A DNA stretch of 64,000 bases from Stackebrandtia albiflava. GTDB taxonomy: Bacteria > Actinomycetota > Actinomycetes > Mycobacteriales > Micromonosporaceae. The stretch's first letter is position 1; the number at the start of each line of letters is the position of its first letter. The stretch lies in NCBI RefSeq assembly GCF_007994225.1, contig NZ_VLLL01000005.1:2012130-2076129 (forward strand), given 5' to 3'. Below are positions 1 through 9,110 of this stretch, piece after piece. The notes beneath the pieces were generated by a model that was not told the origin of the DNA, ran no database searches, and worked only from the letters and a program-made list of their open reading frames with translations. A program made the position numbers and the translations under genes.

Positions 1-276
1 CGCCAGTTCCATGCCGATGTCTGGTCCGGTGACGGCCGGCGGCGGCGCCAGAAACGCCGGGAGCACTCTGCCCGGCACGGGCACGAGGTCCGACAGCAGG
101 CCCAGATCCAGGTCGGCGGCCCGCAGCCTCGGCACGGTGTGGGACACCCACCAGGCGTGATCGGGGTGCGATCGGGGTTCCTTGAGGACCCGGAGACTGC
201 CCACCACCTCCCACAGCGGAGACCTGGCCAGCCGGGTCACGGCCACGTCGTCGGCCGACATTTCGAGTTCGATCAC
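1..276 (-). CDS. ArsR-family transcriptional regulator, N-terminal part (cut by window edge)
   Basis: Reading the minus strand from a GTG at 276 gives 92 uninterrupted codons that run off the window. The start VIELEMSADDVAVTRLA and the following PLWEVVGSL and AFLAPPP segments resemble the effector N-terminus of a common actinobacterial winged-helix ArsR-type regulator family. A GGGAG ribosome-binding site precedes the GTG at good spacing. The DNA-binding domain lies outside the window. The gene is divergent from the MFS transporter with about 70 bp between starts, so it plausibly controls that transporter. The family call rests on the N-terminal pattern only. Confidence 0.65.
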   Translation of the reverse strand, partial: MIELEMSADDVAVTRLARSPLWEVVGSLRVLKEPRSHPDHAWWVSHTVPRLRAADLDLGLLSDLVPVPGRVLPAFLAPPPAVTGPDIGMELA

Positions 277-345
277 TTCGGCTCCCGTCCGTCGGATTCG
301 GCCCAGGCTAAATCCCGGGCGGGCCGAGGCTCCACCACGGACGTT
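277..345. promoter_or_regulatory. Divergent promoter region of the regulator and the MFS gene
   Basis: This short gap separates two outward-facing starts and must hold both promoters unless the transcripts are leaderless. No convincing -10/-35 pair or palindrome was recognised. It is listed for its position only. Confidence 0.35.
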
Positions 346-1614
346 GTGACGGTGACTACGACTCTTCCCCACGACGGCACCGCGACCCGGCGCCCACTGT
401 TCCGGCAACCGGAGTTCCGCCGGCTCTTCATGTCGGCGGCGCTCGCCAGATTCGGCAGCCACGTCGGCCATCTCGCACTCCCACTGGTGGCCGTGGTGAC
501 GCTTGACGCATCACCGTGGCAGGTGGGCCTGCTGGGCGGCCTGGGAACCGCGGCCTTCCTGGTGGTGGGCCTCCCGGCCGGTGCCTGGGTGGACCGTATG
601 CGGCGTCGCCCGTTGATGATCACCGCCGATCTGGTCCGTGCCGCGCTGATCGTGTCGATCCCGATCGCGTGGTGGTTCGACGCGCTGTCGATGCCGCACC
701 TCTACGCGGTGGCGCTGGCCGCGGGAGTCGCTACGGTGTTCTTCGACGTCGCCGCCCAGAGCCTCCTGCCCCGGCTGGTCACGCGTCCCGACCTGACCTC
801 GGCGAACTCCGCGCTGGTGTCGCTCGACTCGGTCGCGAACATCACGGGACGGGGTCTGGGCGGCCACCTGGTGCAGTGGCTCACCGCCCCCGTCGCCCTG
901 TTGACCGAGGCGGTCGGCCTCCTGTGGTCGGCCGCGTGTCTGGCGAGACTCCGCACCCACGAGCCCACTCCGGAGCCCGCGACGGAACGGACACGGCTGC
1001 GCCGCGACGTCGGAGAGGGAGTGCGTCACGTGTTCGGGCATCCCCGGTTGCGTCCGCTGGCCGTCGGCGGGGTGCTCGTCAACCTGTTCATGACCATGCT
1101 GTTGACCATCGCCCCGGTCCTCCTCGTCGCCGAACGGGGGCTGTCGGCGTCGGTTCTGGGCGGATTCCTGGGCCTCGGCGGCGCCGCCGGCCTCGCAGGG
1201 GCCGCCCTGGCACGGCGGATCTCGGCCCGGCTCGGTTCCAGCCGGGCGATCTGGCTGGTCGGTGCGCTGGCGGCCCCGGGGGCGCTCTGCCTACCGCTGC
1301 TGGCGGTCCCGGACCGGTGGTGGCTGGCGACACCGGGTTGGCTGCTGTTCGCCATGGCGATCGGCGTCGACAACGTACTGAAGATCTCCTACCGGCAGGC
1401 CGCCACTCCCGACCGGCTGGCCGGGCGGATGAACGCGACCTTCCGGTTCCTGTTCACCGGCGTCGTGACGGTCGGGGCGGTCTCGGCCGGAGCCGTGGGC
1501 GAACTGTACGGCGCCACCACGGTGCTGTGGATAGCGGCGGCGGGCCTGGCGACCAGCTGGCTGGCCGTGTACTTCTCCCCGTTCCGGAAGAGCCGGGACC
1601 TACCGGTCGAGTAG
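346..1614 (+). CDS. MFS transporter (drug/multidrug exporter type)
   Basis: The 422-residue product has about 12 hydrophobic segments. The loop motif GAWVDRMRRRPLM is the classic MFS motif A between TM2 and TM3. The protein resembles actinobacterial MFS exporters found beside ArsR-type regulators. The open frame extends upstream to 139, but the polar, unusual sequence there overlaps the divergent regulator. Homology begins around PLFRQPEFRRLFMSAAL, so the GTG at 346 (or 352) is preferred. It is an inner-membrane proton-coupled exporter of unknown substrate. It converges with the kinase gene, only 27 bp away. Confidence 0.85.
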   Translation: MTVTTTLPHDGTATRRPLFRQPEFRRLFMSAALARFGSHVGHLALPLVAVVTLDASPWQVGLLGGLGTAAFLVVGLPAGAWVDRMRRRPLMITADLVRAALIVSIPIAWWFDALSMPHLYAVALAAGVATVFFDVAAQSLLPRLVTRPDLTSANSALVSLDSVANITGRGLGGHLVQWLTAPVALLTEAVGLLWSAACLARLRTHEPTPEPATERTRLRRDVGEGVRHVFGHPRLRPLAVGGVLVNLFMTMLLTIAPVLLVAERGLSASVLGGFLGLGGAAGLAGAALARRISARLGSSRAIWLVGALAAPGALCLPLLAVPDRWWLATPGWLLFAMAIGVDNVLKISYRQAATPDRLAGRMNATFRFLFTGVVTVGAVSAGAVGELYGATTVLWIAAAGLATSWLAVYFSPFRKSRDLPVE

Positions 1615-1641
1615 GCGCCGTGAACCGGCGGGAATCGGCCG

Positions 1642-3042
1642 TCAGGCCAGGTCGAGGCCCTGGCCGCCGGGAGGGTTTCCCGGGTCGTCTCCCCCGTCGT
1701 CACCACCGTCATCACTCGTGGACGGTTCGGGCTCAGAAGGTGACGTCGTGTCGGTCGGTTCCTCGGTACTGGTCTCGTCCTCCGACGGTTCGGGAGACGA
1801 CGGTGACCCGTCGGGCGACGGCGACTCCGATCCGCTCGGCGACTCCCACTGGCCGCCGTCTTCCCAGCCGCCGTCGTCCACGGAGCTCTCCTCCGCGTCG
1901 TCCTCGGGTTCCCTGGTCTGCACGGTGGTGCGGTCCCGGTCGTCGCCGGGTTCGGTGACCGCCGGGGTCTCCCACGGTCGCCACGCGGCGGCCGTGCCCA
2001 CCGCGGCCAGGATCGCCACCGCCACGAGCACCGCGACGAGCTGGGAACGCCGCCTGCGGTCCGGCCGTCCGGTCGCGGCCTCGGAGGCCGGTGCGGCCTC
2101 GACGTCGGTCACCACCGGTTGCGACTGTGTGTCACCGGGTGCGGGGACCCGGACGATCGCACCGGTCGCGGTGTCGGTCACCGAGTCCATCGGCTCCGTC
2201 GAGTCGCCCTGCGGGAGTCCCGCGGCGAGGTGGCGGCACCGTTCGGCGAGGGCGGCACCGCTCTCCCAGCGGTCGGCCGGTGACTTCGCCAGGCACTTCA
2301 TGACCAGTTCGGCCACCGGCGCGGGCACGTCCTCGGGCAACGGCGGGGGTTCCTGGTGGAGTTGCGCGTGGATGACGGCGGCGGGGACGTCCCCGGTGAA
2401 CGGCTTGCGCCCGGCCAGGCACTCGTACGCGACGACTCCCAGCGAGTAGATGTCGGAGGCGCCGCCGAGTTCCTCGTCGTAGAGCTGTTCGGGCGACACG
2501 TAGGCGACGGTCCCCATGACCTGCCCGGTCGCGGTGAGGCCGGATTCGCCGTGGGCGCGGGCGATGCCGAAGTCGACGACCTTGATGTTGCCGTCGTCGA
2601 GGACGAGTATGTTGCCGGGCTTGACGTCCCGGTGGATGACACCGGCCTGGTGGGCCGCGTCGAGCGCCTGGGCGCACCTGCCGATGATCGCCATCGTGTC
2701 ACCGGCGGGGAGCCTGCCCCGTTCGGCCAGCATCACCGACAACGCCCTGCCCGGCACGAACTCCATCACGAGGTAGGAGATGACGGTGTTGTCGTCGGGG
2801 TGGTCCTCCCCGTAGTCGTACAGGTCGACGATGCCGGGGGCGCGGAGCGCGGCCGCGGCCCTCGCCTCGGCGCCGAACCGTTCCCGGAACGCCTTCGTCG
2901 TCGACAGCGACGCGTGCAGGATCTTGACGGCCACCTGGCGGTTGAGCCTGGTGTCGGTGCCGCGCCAGACCTCACCCATCGCTCCGCCGTCGACGCGTTC
3001 GTCGAGACGGTAGCGCCGTCCGAGAATGTCTCCAACCTGCAC
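1642..3042 (-). CDS. PknB-type membrane serine/threonine protein kinase
   Basis: The product has 466 residues. The kinase domain (about 10-270) has a glycine-rich loop GGAMGEVWRG, the ATP-binding lysine K40 in VAVK, the catalytic loop HRDVKPGN (D139), DFG at 157-159 and a YVSPEQ activation-segment end. One transmembrane helix follows at about 335-356. After it comes an extracellular tail rich in Glu, Ser, Pro and Asp with no PASTA repeats. This is a Hanks-type kinase with an intact active site. The low-complexity acidic tail may span the cell wall, but its ligand cannot be predicted. The start MQVGDILGRRYRL fits the family. Confidence 0.93.
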   Translation of the reverse strand: MQVGDILGRRYRLDERVDGGAMGEVWRGTDTRLNRQVAVKILHASLSTTKAFRERFGAEARAAAALRAPGIVDLYDYGEDHPDDNTVISYLVMEFVPGRALSVMLAERGRLPAGDTMAIIGRCAQALDAAHQAGVIHRDVKPGNILVLDDGNIKVVDFGIARAHGESGLTATGQVMGTVAYVSPEQLYDEELGGASDIYSLGVVAYECLAGRKPFTGDVPAAVIHAQLHQEPPPLPEDVPAPVAELVMKCLAKSPADRWESGAALAERCRHLAAGLPQGDSTEPMDSVTDTATGAIVRVPAPGDTQSQPVVTDVEAAPASEAATGRPDRRRRSQLVAVLVAVAILAAVGTAAAWRPWETPAVTEPGDDRDRTTVQTREPEDDAEESSVDDGGWEDGGQWESPSGSESPSPDGSPSSPEPSEDETSTEEPTDTTSPSEPEPSTSDDGGDDGGDDPGNPPGGQGLDLA

Positions 3043-3232
3043 GTTCAGCTCTTTCGGGTAGACCGGTCGTCAAATATGCCACGTCCGTCCGACGGCGCGA
3101 ACCTCACGCCCCGGGACAGACCGGACAGCGGCGGAGGTGTATGGCGGCCCGTCACACCGCTGCGATACCCACAATCGGTGTCGTCCACTCGTCGTCGGGT
3201 CACGGCCCCCACCACGCGCGGGCGGTCCGCCC

Positions 3233-3244
3233 TATCCTGGTGGC
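3233..3244 (+). promoter_or_regulatory. Leaderless-type -10 element of the FmdB gene
   Basis: A TATCCT hexamer lies exactly six bases before the ATG of the downstream zinc-ribbon gene. This is the usual spacing of a -10 box for leaderless transcripts in actinobacteria. GGTGG sits between them but is too close to the ATG to be a normal ribosome-binding site. Confidence 0.45.
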
Positions 3245-3460
3245 ATGCCTCGCTACGAATACCGGTGCCGCACCTGCGCACAGACCTTCGAACTGTCCCG
3301 CCCCATGGCCGAGTCCGGGGATCCGGCCCCCTGCCCATCCGGCCACGAGGACTCGGTGAAACTGCTGTCGACCGTGGCTCTGGCGGGTGCGCCGGTGTCG
3401 GTGTCCGGCGGCGGCGAGGGCGGTGGCGGCTGCTGTGGTGGCGGCTGCTGCGGCGGCTGA
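3245..3460 (+). CDS. FmdB-family zinc-ribbon protein
   Basis: The 71-residue protein begins MPRYEYRCRTCAQTFE, the signature of the FmdB/CxxC_CxxC regulatory family. C8 and C11 form the first knuckle. The second is CPSGH (C30, H34) where CPxC is usual, so one zinc ligand may be His. The C-terminus is a Gly/Cys tail (GGGCCGGGCCGG), common in this family. Its role is unknown; a metal-binding or regulatory function is usually assumed. It lies between the kinase and the DMT transporter and converges with the latter. Confidence 0.85.
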   Translation: MPRYEYRCRTCAQTFELSRPMAESGDPAPCPSGHEDSVKLLSTVALAGAPVSVSGGGEGGGGCCGGGCCGG

Positions 3461-3463
3461 CCG

Positions 3464-4357
3464 TCACGCCGCCGAACGCACCTCCGCCGGCTCGGCCACG
3501 GGCACCTCGACCACGTCGCCGTCGGTGTGCCCGTGGTCGGGCGCGTTGCGTCCCAGCGCGATCGTGCCGGCGATGAGCAGGACCGCGCAGCCGACCGCGG
3601 GCGCGATGAGCGCCGGGTCCTGCGGCAACGGCTCTCCCAGCAGTCCCGCCCCTGCCAGCACCGACGCCACCGGATCGGCGACCTGCGCGGCGGCGTAGGC
3701 GATTCCGAAGTAACCCACCGCGTAGGACTTCTGGAGCAACACGGTGGCCACGATCAGCATCGTGGGCACCACCAGGGTGAACCAGTGCACGAGGTTCGCC
3801 AGGTCGGTCTGCATTCCGGCGCCCACCAGGCGCACGAAGGTCGAGACGGTCCCGGTGGCGACACCGGCGCCGACGGCGAACACCAGCGCCTTCATCGGTC
3901 CGGAACAACGACGACCGAGGAGCTGGCTGACCACCACGACCGTCAACACTGCGGCCAGGAACATCACGGCCGCGCCGTCGGGCAGGACCGGGTTGTCGGC
4001 GTCGTGGATCGGGATCATCAGCATCAGCCCAGCCAGGCCGATCGACACCGCGACCGAACCGAGCAGTTCGGCCTTGCGCGGTCGCCGGCCGTGGAGTTTG
4101 GCCGCCAACGGCACGGCGTACACCAGCGTGGTCATGCTGATGGGTTGGATGATCGTCAACGGCGCCATGCTCAGCGCGACCGCGTGCAGGCAGGCACCGG
4201 TGAAGCTGATGGCCCCGCCTATCCACCAGCGCGGTTGCCGCATGAGCCGGCGGTTCGCCCCGAGTTTCACGGCGTCGAGTTGCTGGATCGCGGCGCCCAG
4301 GGCGTAGCCGAACGCGCCCGCGAAGGCGATGAGGACCCCCCACCATTCCTGAGTCAT
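3464..4357 (-). CDS. DMT-superfamily (EamA/NIPA-like) membrane transporter
   Basis: The 297-residue protein has about ten transmembrane segments and the internal layout of drug/metabolite transporters. Examples are GVLIAFAGAFGYALGAAIQQ at the N-terminus and AQVADPVASVLAGAGLLGEPL in the second half, a typical EamA region before TM9. A charged tail of about 30 residues ends the protein. The open frame extends 40 codons further upstream, but that part is non-hydrophobic and atypical, so the ATG giving MTQEWWGVLIAF is used. Substrate unknown. Confidence 0.8.
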   Translation of the reverse strand: MTQEWWGVLIAFAGAFGYALGAAIQQLDAVKLGANRRLMRQPRWWIGGAISFTGACLHAVALSMAPLTIIQPISMTTLVYAVPLAAKLHGRRPRKAELLGSVAVSIGLAGLMLMIPIHDADNPVLPDGAAVMFLAAVLTVVVVSQLLGRRCSGPMKALVFAVGAGVATGTVSTFVRLVGAGMQTDLANLVHWFTLVVPTMLIVATVLLQKSYAVGYFGIAYAAAQVADPVASVLAGAGLLGEPLPQDPALIAPAVGCAVLLIAGTIALGRNAPDHGHTDGDVVEVPVAEPAEVRSAA

Positions 4358-4562
4358 CGACGGATACCGCCACTCACAGCCGGTACGGTCATTCGACGAT
4401 CGCCCTCTCCATGTCGCCCGCCACTGCGCCGCGATCCTGTCACACCCCTCCATTCCGGGGCGGAGCCGCGTCCGCACACCACCCGCGGTGATCCGACGGC
4501 GACTCGACCGGTGGGCTTATCCCGTTGCGATCGCGGGGGTGGGACTTCGAGAATAGGAGGTC

Positions 4563-5405
4563 ATGACCACCTCGACATCGACGATTCGGCGGCTGGGCCC
4601 CGACGATCACGCCTCGTGCGTGGCACTTTCACTCGATCGCGGCTGGAGCCCCGAGTCCCGCAAGTGGCGGTTCCTGCTGGAGCACGGCACCGGTCACGGC
4701 GTCGTCGACGACTCCGGCCGCCTGATCGCCGCGGTGACGGTGACCGGCGGGGAGGGCCGCGCGGCCGTGGGGATGATGCTGGTGGCTCGGGACCACGCCC
4801 GTCGCGGCATCGGGGAACGGCTGATGCGGCACGTGCTCTCCGTCTCACACGGGTCGCTGGTGACGCTCTATGCCACGGCGGCGGGACGGCGTCTGTACCG
4901 GCGACTCGGATTCGAGGACGTGTCACCGGTGACCACGCATGTCGGCCGGTTCGTCTCCGGTGCCACGCCGCCGGGCCGGGTCCGGCCCGCCACCCCGGAG
5001 GACCTCGACGCGATCGCCGCGGTGGACCGGGCCGCCCACGGGAGTGACCGCCGAGCACTGCTGTCGGCGTTCGCCGGCCTGGCCGACCGGACGCTGGTCG
5101 TGACGGGGCCGGACGGCGGGGTGACCGGATTCGCGGCACGCTGGCGCAACGACGGCACGATGATGATCGGCCCGGTGGTGGCCGCCGGCGACTCCGACGC
5201 GCTGGCACTCATCGGGCGTCTCGCCGAGGACTCCGACCTGCCGGTCCGGCTCGACCTGGAACACCGGCTCACGGCGGTGCGTGAGTGGGCCACGGCCCAC
5301 GGCCTGGCGCCGGGTTTCGACACGACGCTGATGGCGCACGGCCGGAGCGACCTGCCGGGGTCGCGGGAGCACCGTTTCCAACCGATGTCGGTGGCGATCC
5401 ACTGA
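4563..5405 (+). CDS. GNAT N-acetyltransferase with YitH/HolE-type C-terminal domain
   Basis: The 280-residue protein has an N-terminal GNAT domain (about 7-125). Its acetyl-CoA loop is ARDHARRGIGERLM (R/Q-x-x-G-x-G/A type), followed by LYATAAGRRLYRRLGFE. The C-terminal half (about 140-265) begins VRPATPEDLDAIAAVDRAAHG and resembles the second acetyltransferase-like domain found in YitH-type proteins. AGGAGG lies only two bases before the ATG, an unusually short spacing. Substrate unknown. It stands alone ahead of the Spo0M genes. Confidence 0.8.
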   Translation: MTTSTSTIRRLGPDDHASCVALSLDRGWSPESRKWRFLLEHGTGHGVVDDSGRLIAAVTVTGGEGRAAVGMMLVARDHARRGIGERLMRHVLSVSHGSLVTLYATAAGRRLYRRLGFEDVSPVTTHVGRFVSGATPPGRVRPATPEDLDAIAAVDRAAHGSDRRALLSAFAGLADRTLVVTGPDGGVTGFAARWRNDGTMMIGPVVAAGDSDALALIGRLAEDSDLPVRLDLEHRLTAVREWATAHGLAPGFDTTLMAHGRSDLPGSREHRFQPMSVAIH

Positions 5406-5550
5406 TCCGCCGGGTGCGTGGTCGGCGGGCCGGGCCGGTCGCTCCGCTTTGGTAGAAAGTGACGGGGAGACACCGCGTCGCCGCCGCATCCGACGCCGTC
5501 TCCTCCGGCACCGTGACCGGTGTCGTCCCTACCGCCGAGAGGACCCTTCG

Positions 5551-6300
5551 TTGGTGCTTCGCAAACTCAAGGCCGCCTTCGCCGCCGGTGTCGAAGTCGA
5601 CACCGTTCTGACCGAGACCCACGTCACCCCCGGGGGCACCGTCCGGGGGGAGGTCCGTCTCACCGGCGGGCGGGAGGACCATCGCGTCCAGCACGTCACC
5701 CTCGACCTTCAGTCCGATGTGGACGGGGCAGACCCGGTGGACCTGGTGTGCCACCGCGCCGGCGAGGGCTTCGCCCTGCCCGCCGGCAGTCCACAACGGG
5801 TGGAGTTCGCGGTCCCGCTGCCGTGGGAGACCCCGGTCACCGGCATCGGCGGCCAGGCCCTGGAGGGCGTCCGGATCGGCGTGGTCACCGAACTCGCCCT
5901 CGAACACGCCTTCGACAAGGGAGACCTCGATCCGCTCAGTGTGGAACCACTGCCCAGCCAGCACGCCGCCCTCAAGGCGGTCGACACGCTGGGGTTCGTG
6001 TTCCACCGGGTACGCATGTCCCCGGGCGGCCTCACCGGGTCCGAGCTGCCGCTGCGGCAGCAGTTCGAGTACTGGACGGCCGGTGGCTTCCGGGAGGCGT
6101 TCCGGCTGCTGCGGCTGGGTTTCGTGACCGGACCGGCCCATCTGGACGTCCACCTGGAGGTGGACAAGCACGAGGACGGCAACAGCACCGGCGGGGCCGC
6201 GATCGGCCACGTCCGGATCGGTCACGAGGACACCGACGTCTGGGACCGGCTGCGGACCGAACTGCAACGCCTCGCCGACCGCCCGGGCATGTTCGGCTGA
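5551..6300 (+). CDS. Spo0M-family sporulation-control protein, paralogue 1
   Basis: The 249-residue product belongs to the Spo0M (SpoOM) arrestin-fold family. Recognisable family segments are LKAAFAAGVEVDTVL, VTPGGTVRGEVRLTGG, VPLPWETPVT and DKGDLDPLSVEPLP. The TTG at 5551 is chosen because it aligns with the MVLR and MVFR starts of the two downstream paralogues and follows GAGAGGA at good spacing. It is the most divergent of the three copies in its C-terminal third. It is predicted soluble. In Bacillus the family affects sporulation and phosphorelay output; its role in actinobacteria is not established. Confidence 0.88.
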   Translation: MVLRKLKAAFAAGVEVDTVLTETHVTPGGTVRGEVRLTGGREDHRVQHVTLDLQSDVDGADPVDLVCHRAGEGFALPAGSPQRVEFAVPLPWETPVTGIGGQALEGVRIGVVTELALEHAFDKGDLDPLSVEPLPSQHAALKAVDTLGFVFHRVRMSPGGLTGSELPLRQQFEYWTAGGFREAFRLLRLGFVTGPAHLDVHLEVDKHEDGNSTGGAAIGHVRIGHEDTDVWDRLRTELQRLADRPGMFG

Positions 6301-6387
6301 TCGGGTGTCACCGCCGCGCGCACGACCACCGGTTGCCGGTTAACCTGGTGCCAAGCTCGTTACCACCCCTCCCGAAAGGATCCATCC

Positions 6388-7161
6388 GTGGTTCTTCGCA
6401 TCCTCAAGGCCGCTCTGGGCGTCGGAGTCACGGTCGACAGTGTCCTCACCGAACGCACCGTCACTCCAGGGGGGACGCTCCAGGGCGAGGTGAAGTTCAC
6501 CGGCGGCGACGTCGACCAGAAGGTCGAGGGCATCACCCTGGAGTTCACCGCGCTCGTCGAGCGCGACGACAAGGGGGAGACCGCCACCACCACCCACCAC
6601 TTCCACCGCGCCCAGGTGTCGGGTCCGTTCCAACTGGCCAAGGGCACCGCCCATTCGGTGCAGTTCGAGGTCCCGGTGCCGTGGGAGACCCCGTTGAGTT
6701 CACTGGCCGGTCGGCCGCTGCCGGGCATGACCCTGGGTGTGTCGACGGAGTTGGCCCTCGACAAGGCGTTCGACAAGGGAGACCTCGACCCGTTGACCGT
6801 CGAGCCGTTGCCGGTGCAGGCGGCCGTGCTCGACGCCATGGAGTCGCTGGGATTCGTGTTCCAGACCGCCGACCTGGAGGACGGGACGATCGCCGGATCC
6901 CACATGCCGTTCTACCAGGAGATCGAGTACTGGCCGTCCGGTGAGTTCCGTGACTCGTTCAAGGAGCTGGAGCTGACGTTCGTCACGGGAAAGACCACGA
7001 CGGACGTCGTGTTGCAGGCCGACGACCACGGAAGCCTGCTGAGCCCGGGCCACGACACCTACCAGCGGTTCACGGTCTCCAACGACGACGCCGGTGACAT
7101 GGTGGAGGCCCTGCGGACGCAGTTGCAGCAGTTGGCCACCCGCCGCGGCGCGGCTGGCTGA
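6388..7161 (+). CDS. Spo0M-family sporulation-control protein, paralogue 2
   Basis: The 257-residue protein starts at GTG (MVLRILKAALGVGV) after GAAAGGA at normal spacing. It shares VTPGGTLQGEVKFTGG, VPWETPLSSLAGRPLPGM and FYQEIEYWPSGEFRDSFKELELTFV with paralogue 3, to which it is closer than to paralogue 1. The 87-bp gap upstream may hold its own promoter. The pattern fits tandem duplication followed by divergence. Confidence 0.9.
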   Translation: MVLRILKAALGVGVTVDSVLTERTVTPGGTLQGEVKFTGGDVDQKVEGITLEFTALVERDDKGETATTTHHFHRAQVSGPFQLAKGTAHSVQFEVPVPWETPLSSLAGRPLPGMTLGVSTELALDKAFDKGDLDPLTVEPLPVQAAVLDAMESLGFVFQTADLEDGTIAGSHMPFYQEIEYWPSGEFRDSFKELELTFVTGKTTTDVVLQADDHGSLLSPGHDTYQRFTVSNDDAGDMVEALRTQLQQLATRRGAAG

Positions 7162-7269
7162 GACCGGCACGGTCGGTCCCGAGTCGCGGCCCGACGGCCG
7201 ATCCCCGCACTGGCGCACCCCGGTTACTGTGGCGGGACGCGAAGTCCCTCACGGAAAGGACCACGGGAA

Positions 7270-8043
7270 ATGGTCTTTCGTAAGCTAAAGGCGGCGTTCG
7301 GCGCGGGGGTGTCGGTCGACACGGTGCTGGCCGCTCCGCACGTCACTCCGGGATCGATGTTGCAGGGTGAGGTCCGGTTCACCGGTGGTGGCGTGGACTA
7401 CCGGGTACAGGGCATCACGATCGAGTTCAACGCGGTCGTCGAGGTGGAGAGCGGGGACAACGAGTACCGCACCACCTACGACTTCCTGCGCGCCGAGGTG
7501 GCGGGGCCGTTCTCCCTGGAGTGCGGTGCCGCCCACGCGGTCCCGTTCCAGATCCAGGTGCCCTGGGAGACGCCGTTGTCGTCGGTGGCCGGCCACCACC
7601 TCCCCGGCATGCGGCTCGGCGTCGCCACGGAACTGAAGCTGGAGGGTGCGCTCGACAAGGGCGACATGGATCCGCTGGTGGTGGAACCGCTGCCCGTGCA
7701 CAACCAGGTGTTGTCCGCTCTGGACCGTCTCGGCTTCGTCTTCCACAAGGCCGACCTGGAGGCCGGCACGCTGCGTGGATCGCGGATGCCGTTCTACCAG
7801 GAGATCGAGTACTGGTCGGCCGGTGAGTTCCGTAACGCCTTCAAGGCGCTGGAACTGACCTTCGTGACCGACGAACGCTCCACCCACGTGATCCTGGAGG
7901 TGGACCGGCCGGGCGGTTTCCTGAGCGCCGGCGGCGACGCCTACGGAAGCATCCGCGTCGGCAACGACGACCGGAACGACCTGCTCCCGGCGCTGCGGGA
8001 CCAACTGACCCAGCTCGCACGCCGTCGCGGCCTGTTCCGGTGA
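7270..8043 (+). CDS. Spo0M-family sporulation-control protein, paralogue 3
   Basis: The 257-residue protein starts MVFRKLKAAFGAGVSVDTVL behind a GGAAAGGA ribosome-binding site. It is co-linear with paralogue 2 over its whole length, including PWETPLSSVAGHHLPGMRLG and FYQEIEYWSAGEFRNAFKALE. A GGTTACTGTGG element lies upstream and could be a promoter, so the three genes may be expressed separately. A strong hairpin ends the tandem array. Confidence 0.9.
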   Translation: MVFRKLKAAFGAGVSVDTVLAAPHVTPGSMLQGEVRFTGGGVDYRVQGITIEFNAVVEVESGDNEYRTTYDFLRAEVAGPFSLECGAAHAVPFQIQVPWETPLSSVAGHHLPGMRLGVATELKLEGALDKGDMDPLVVEPLPVHNQVLSALDRLGFVFHKADLEAGTLRGSRMPFYQEIEYWSAGEFRNAFKALELTFVTDERSTHVILEVDRPGGFLSAGGDAYGSIRVGNDDRNDLLPALRDQLTQLARRRGLFR

Positions 8044-8048
8044 GGCAC

Positions 8049-8078
8049 GCACCGCCCGGGTGCGAGCCCGGGCGGTGC
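8049..8078 (+). terminator. Hairpin terminator after the Spo0M array
   Basis: The arms GCACCGCCCGGG and CCCGGGCGGTGC are perfect 12-base inverted repeats around a six-base loop, starting a few bases after the third Spo0M stop. There is no T-tract, as is common in high-GC actinobacteria. Confidence 0.7.
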
Positions 8079-8159
8079 CGCCCGACGTCCCGGCGCGGCC
8101 GGGCGGCGGGTTGAATGGGGGGCGGCGCACGAGGGCGCCCGGGAGGTTACGGGGGGACG

Positions 8160-8963
8160 ATGACGGACCGGCACCAGCGGATGGACCTGACCGCCACGGT
8201 GGACTTCGGCACCGCCGAACTGGTCGCCGACCCCCGCCACCCGGGCGGGTGGACCCTGCTGGTGAACGACGTCGCACAATCCTATGTGGATCTGGAAGAT
8301 CCCACCCGGCTGGAGATGATGTACGCCCGGCTTGTGGCCGGGGTCGTGGACGCCGTCCTCCCCGAGGGCCGCGCCGTCGACGTACTCCACCTGGGCGCCG
8401 GGGGCCTCACCCTGCCACGTCACCTGGCGGCGTCCCGGCCCGGCAGCCGCCAACTCGTGATCGAGGTCGATCGCGGTCTCGCCGAGTTCGTCCAGTACGG
8501 CCTGCCGGTCCCGCCCGATTCGGGGATCAGGCTACGGCTGGCCGACGCGGCCGACGCGATCCGCGAGCACGCCCCCGACAGCACGGACCTCGTCATCTCC
8601 GACGTGTACCGCGGCGGCGACATGCCCACGGCCGTGTCGGGCACCGGTTTCGCGCAGTACGCCCGGCGGGCACTGCGACCGGGCGGCCTCTTCGTGCTCA
8701 ACGCACTCGACGCCGCGGGACTGCTGGCGACCAGGCGACACGCCGCCACGGTGACGGCGGTGTTCGACCACGTCGCGGTGGTCGCCACCCCGCAGATGCT
8801 GCGCGGCCGCCGCGACGGCAACACGCTCGTCGTCGCCGCCGACCGGCCCCTCCCCGAACACGCGATCGTGGCGGCCTCCGGCAGACACGGCGCCACGGCG
8901 CGGGTGCTGACCGGTGAGGCGCTGGCCCGGTTCATCGGCGGCACCTCGCCGTTGCAGGGCTGA
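8160..8963 (+). CDS. Spermidine-synthase-like (SpeE-type) methyltransferase-fold protein
   Basis: The 267-residue protein has a Rossmann-type SAM fold. VDVLHLGAGGLTLPRHLAASRP is motif I of the spermidine synthase-like group, IEVDRGLAEFVQ supplies the acidic residue after strand 2, and DLVISDVYRGGDMP follows strand 4. The preceding QSYVDLEDPTRLEMMYARL matches the substrate-side strand of SpeE homologues. Such stand-alone actinobacterial proteins are often annotated as spermidine synthase, but substrate residues are not fully conserved and the reaction is uncertain. GGGGGGA precedes the ATG. Confidence 0.75.
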   Translation: MTDRHQRMDLTATVDFGTAELVADPRHPGGWTLLVNDVAQSYVDLEDPTRLEMMYARLVAGVVDAVLPEGRAVDVLHLGAGGLTLPRHLAASRPGSRQLVIEVDRGLAEFVQYGLPVPPDSGIRLRLADAADAIREHAPDSTDLVISDVYRGGDMPTAVSGTGFAQYARRALRPGGLFVLNALDAAGLLATRRHAATVTAVFDHVAVVATPQMLRGRRDGNTLVVAADRPLPEHAIVAASGRHGATARVLTGEALARFIGGTSPLQG

Positions 8964-8992
8964 CCCGCCCGGCACCCGAGAGGGTCGGGCGG
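8964..8992 (+). terminator. Hairpin terminator after the SpeE-like gene
   Basis: CCGCCCG and CGGGCGG pair, with an inner ACCC/GGGT extension and a small bulge, directly after the stop codon. There is no U-run. Confidence 0.5.
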
Positions 8993-9110
8993 AGGAGGTC
9001 CACACGGTGTGACGGGTCTCTCGCGCCGGAATGGAACCGGGCCGCGGATCGCTTAGCCGACCACACCCCAGGTCGACCGATCGGGCCGGCCCGGCCCGTC
9101 AGGAGGAGCC

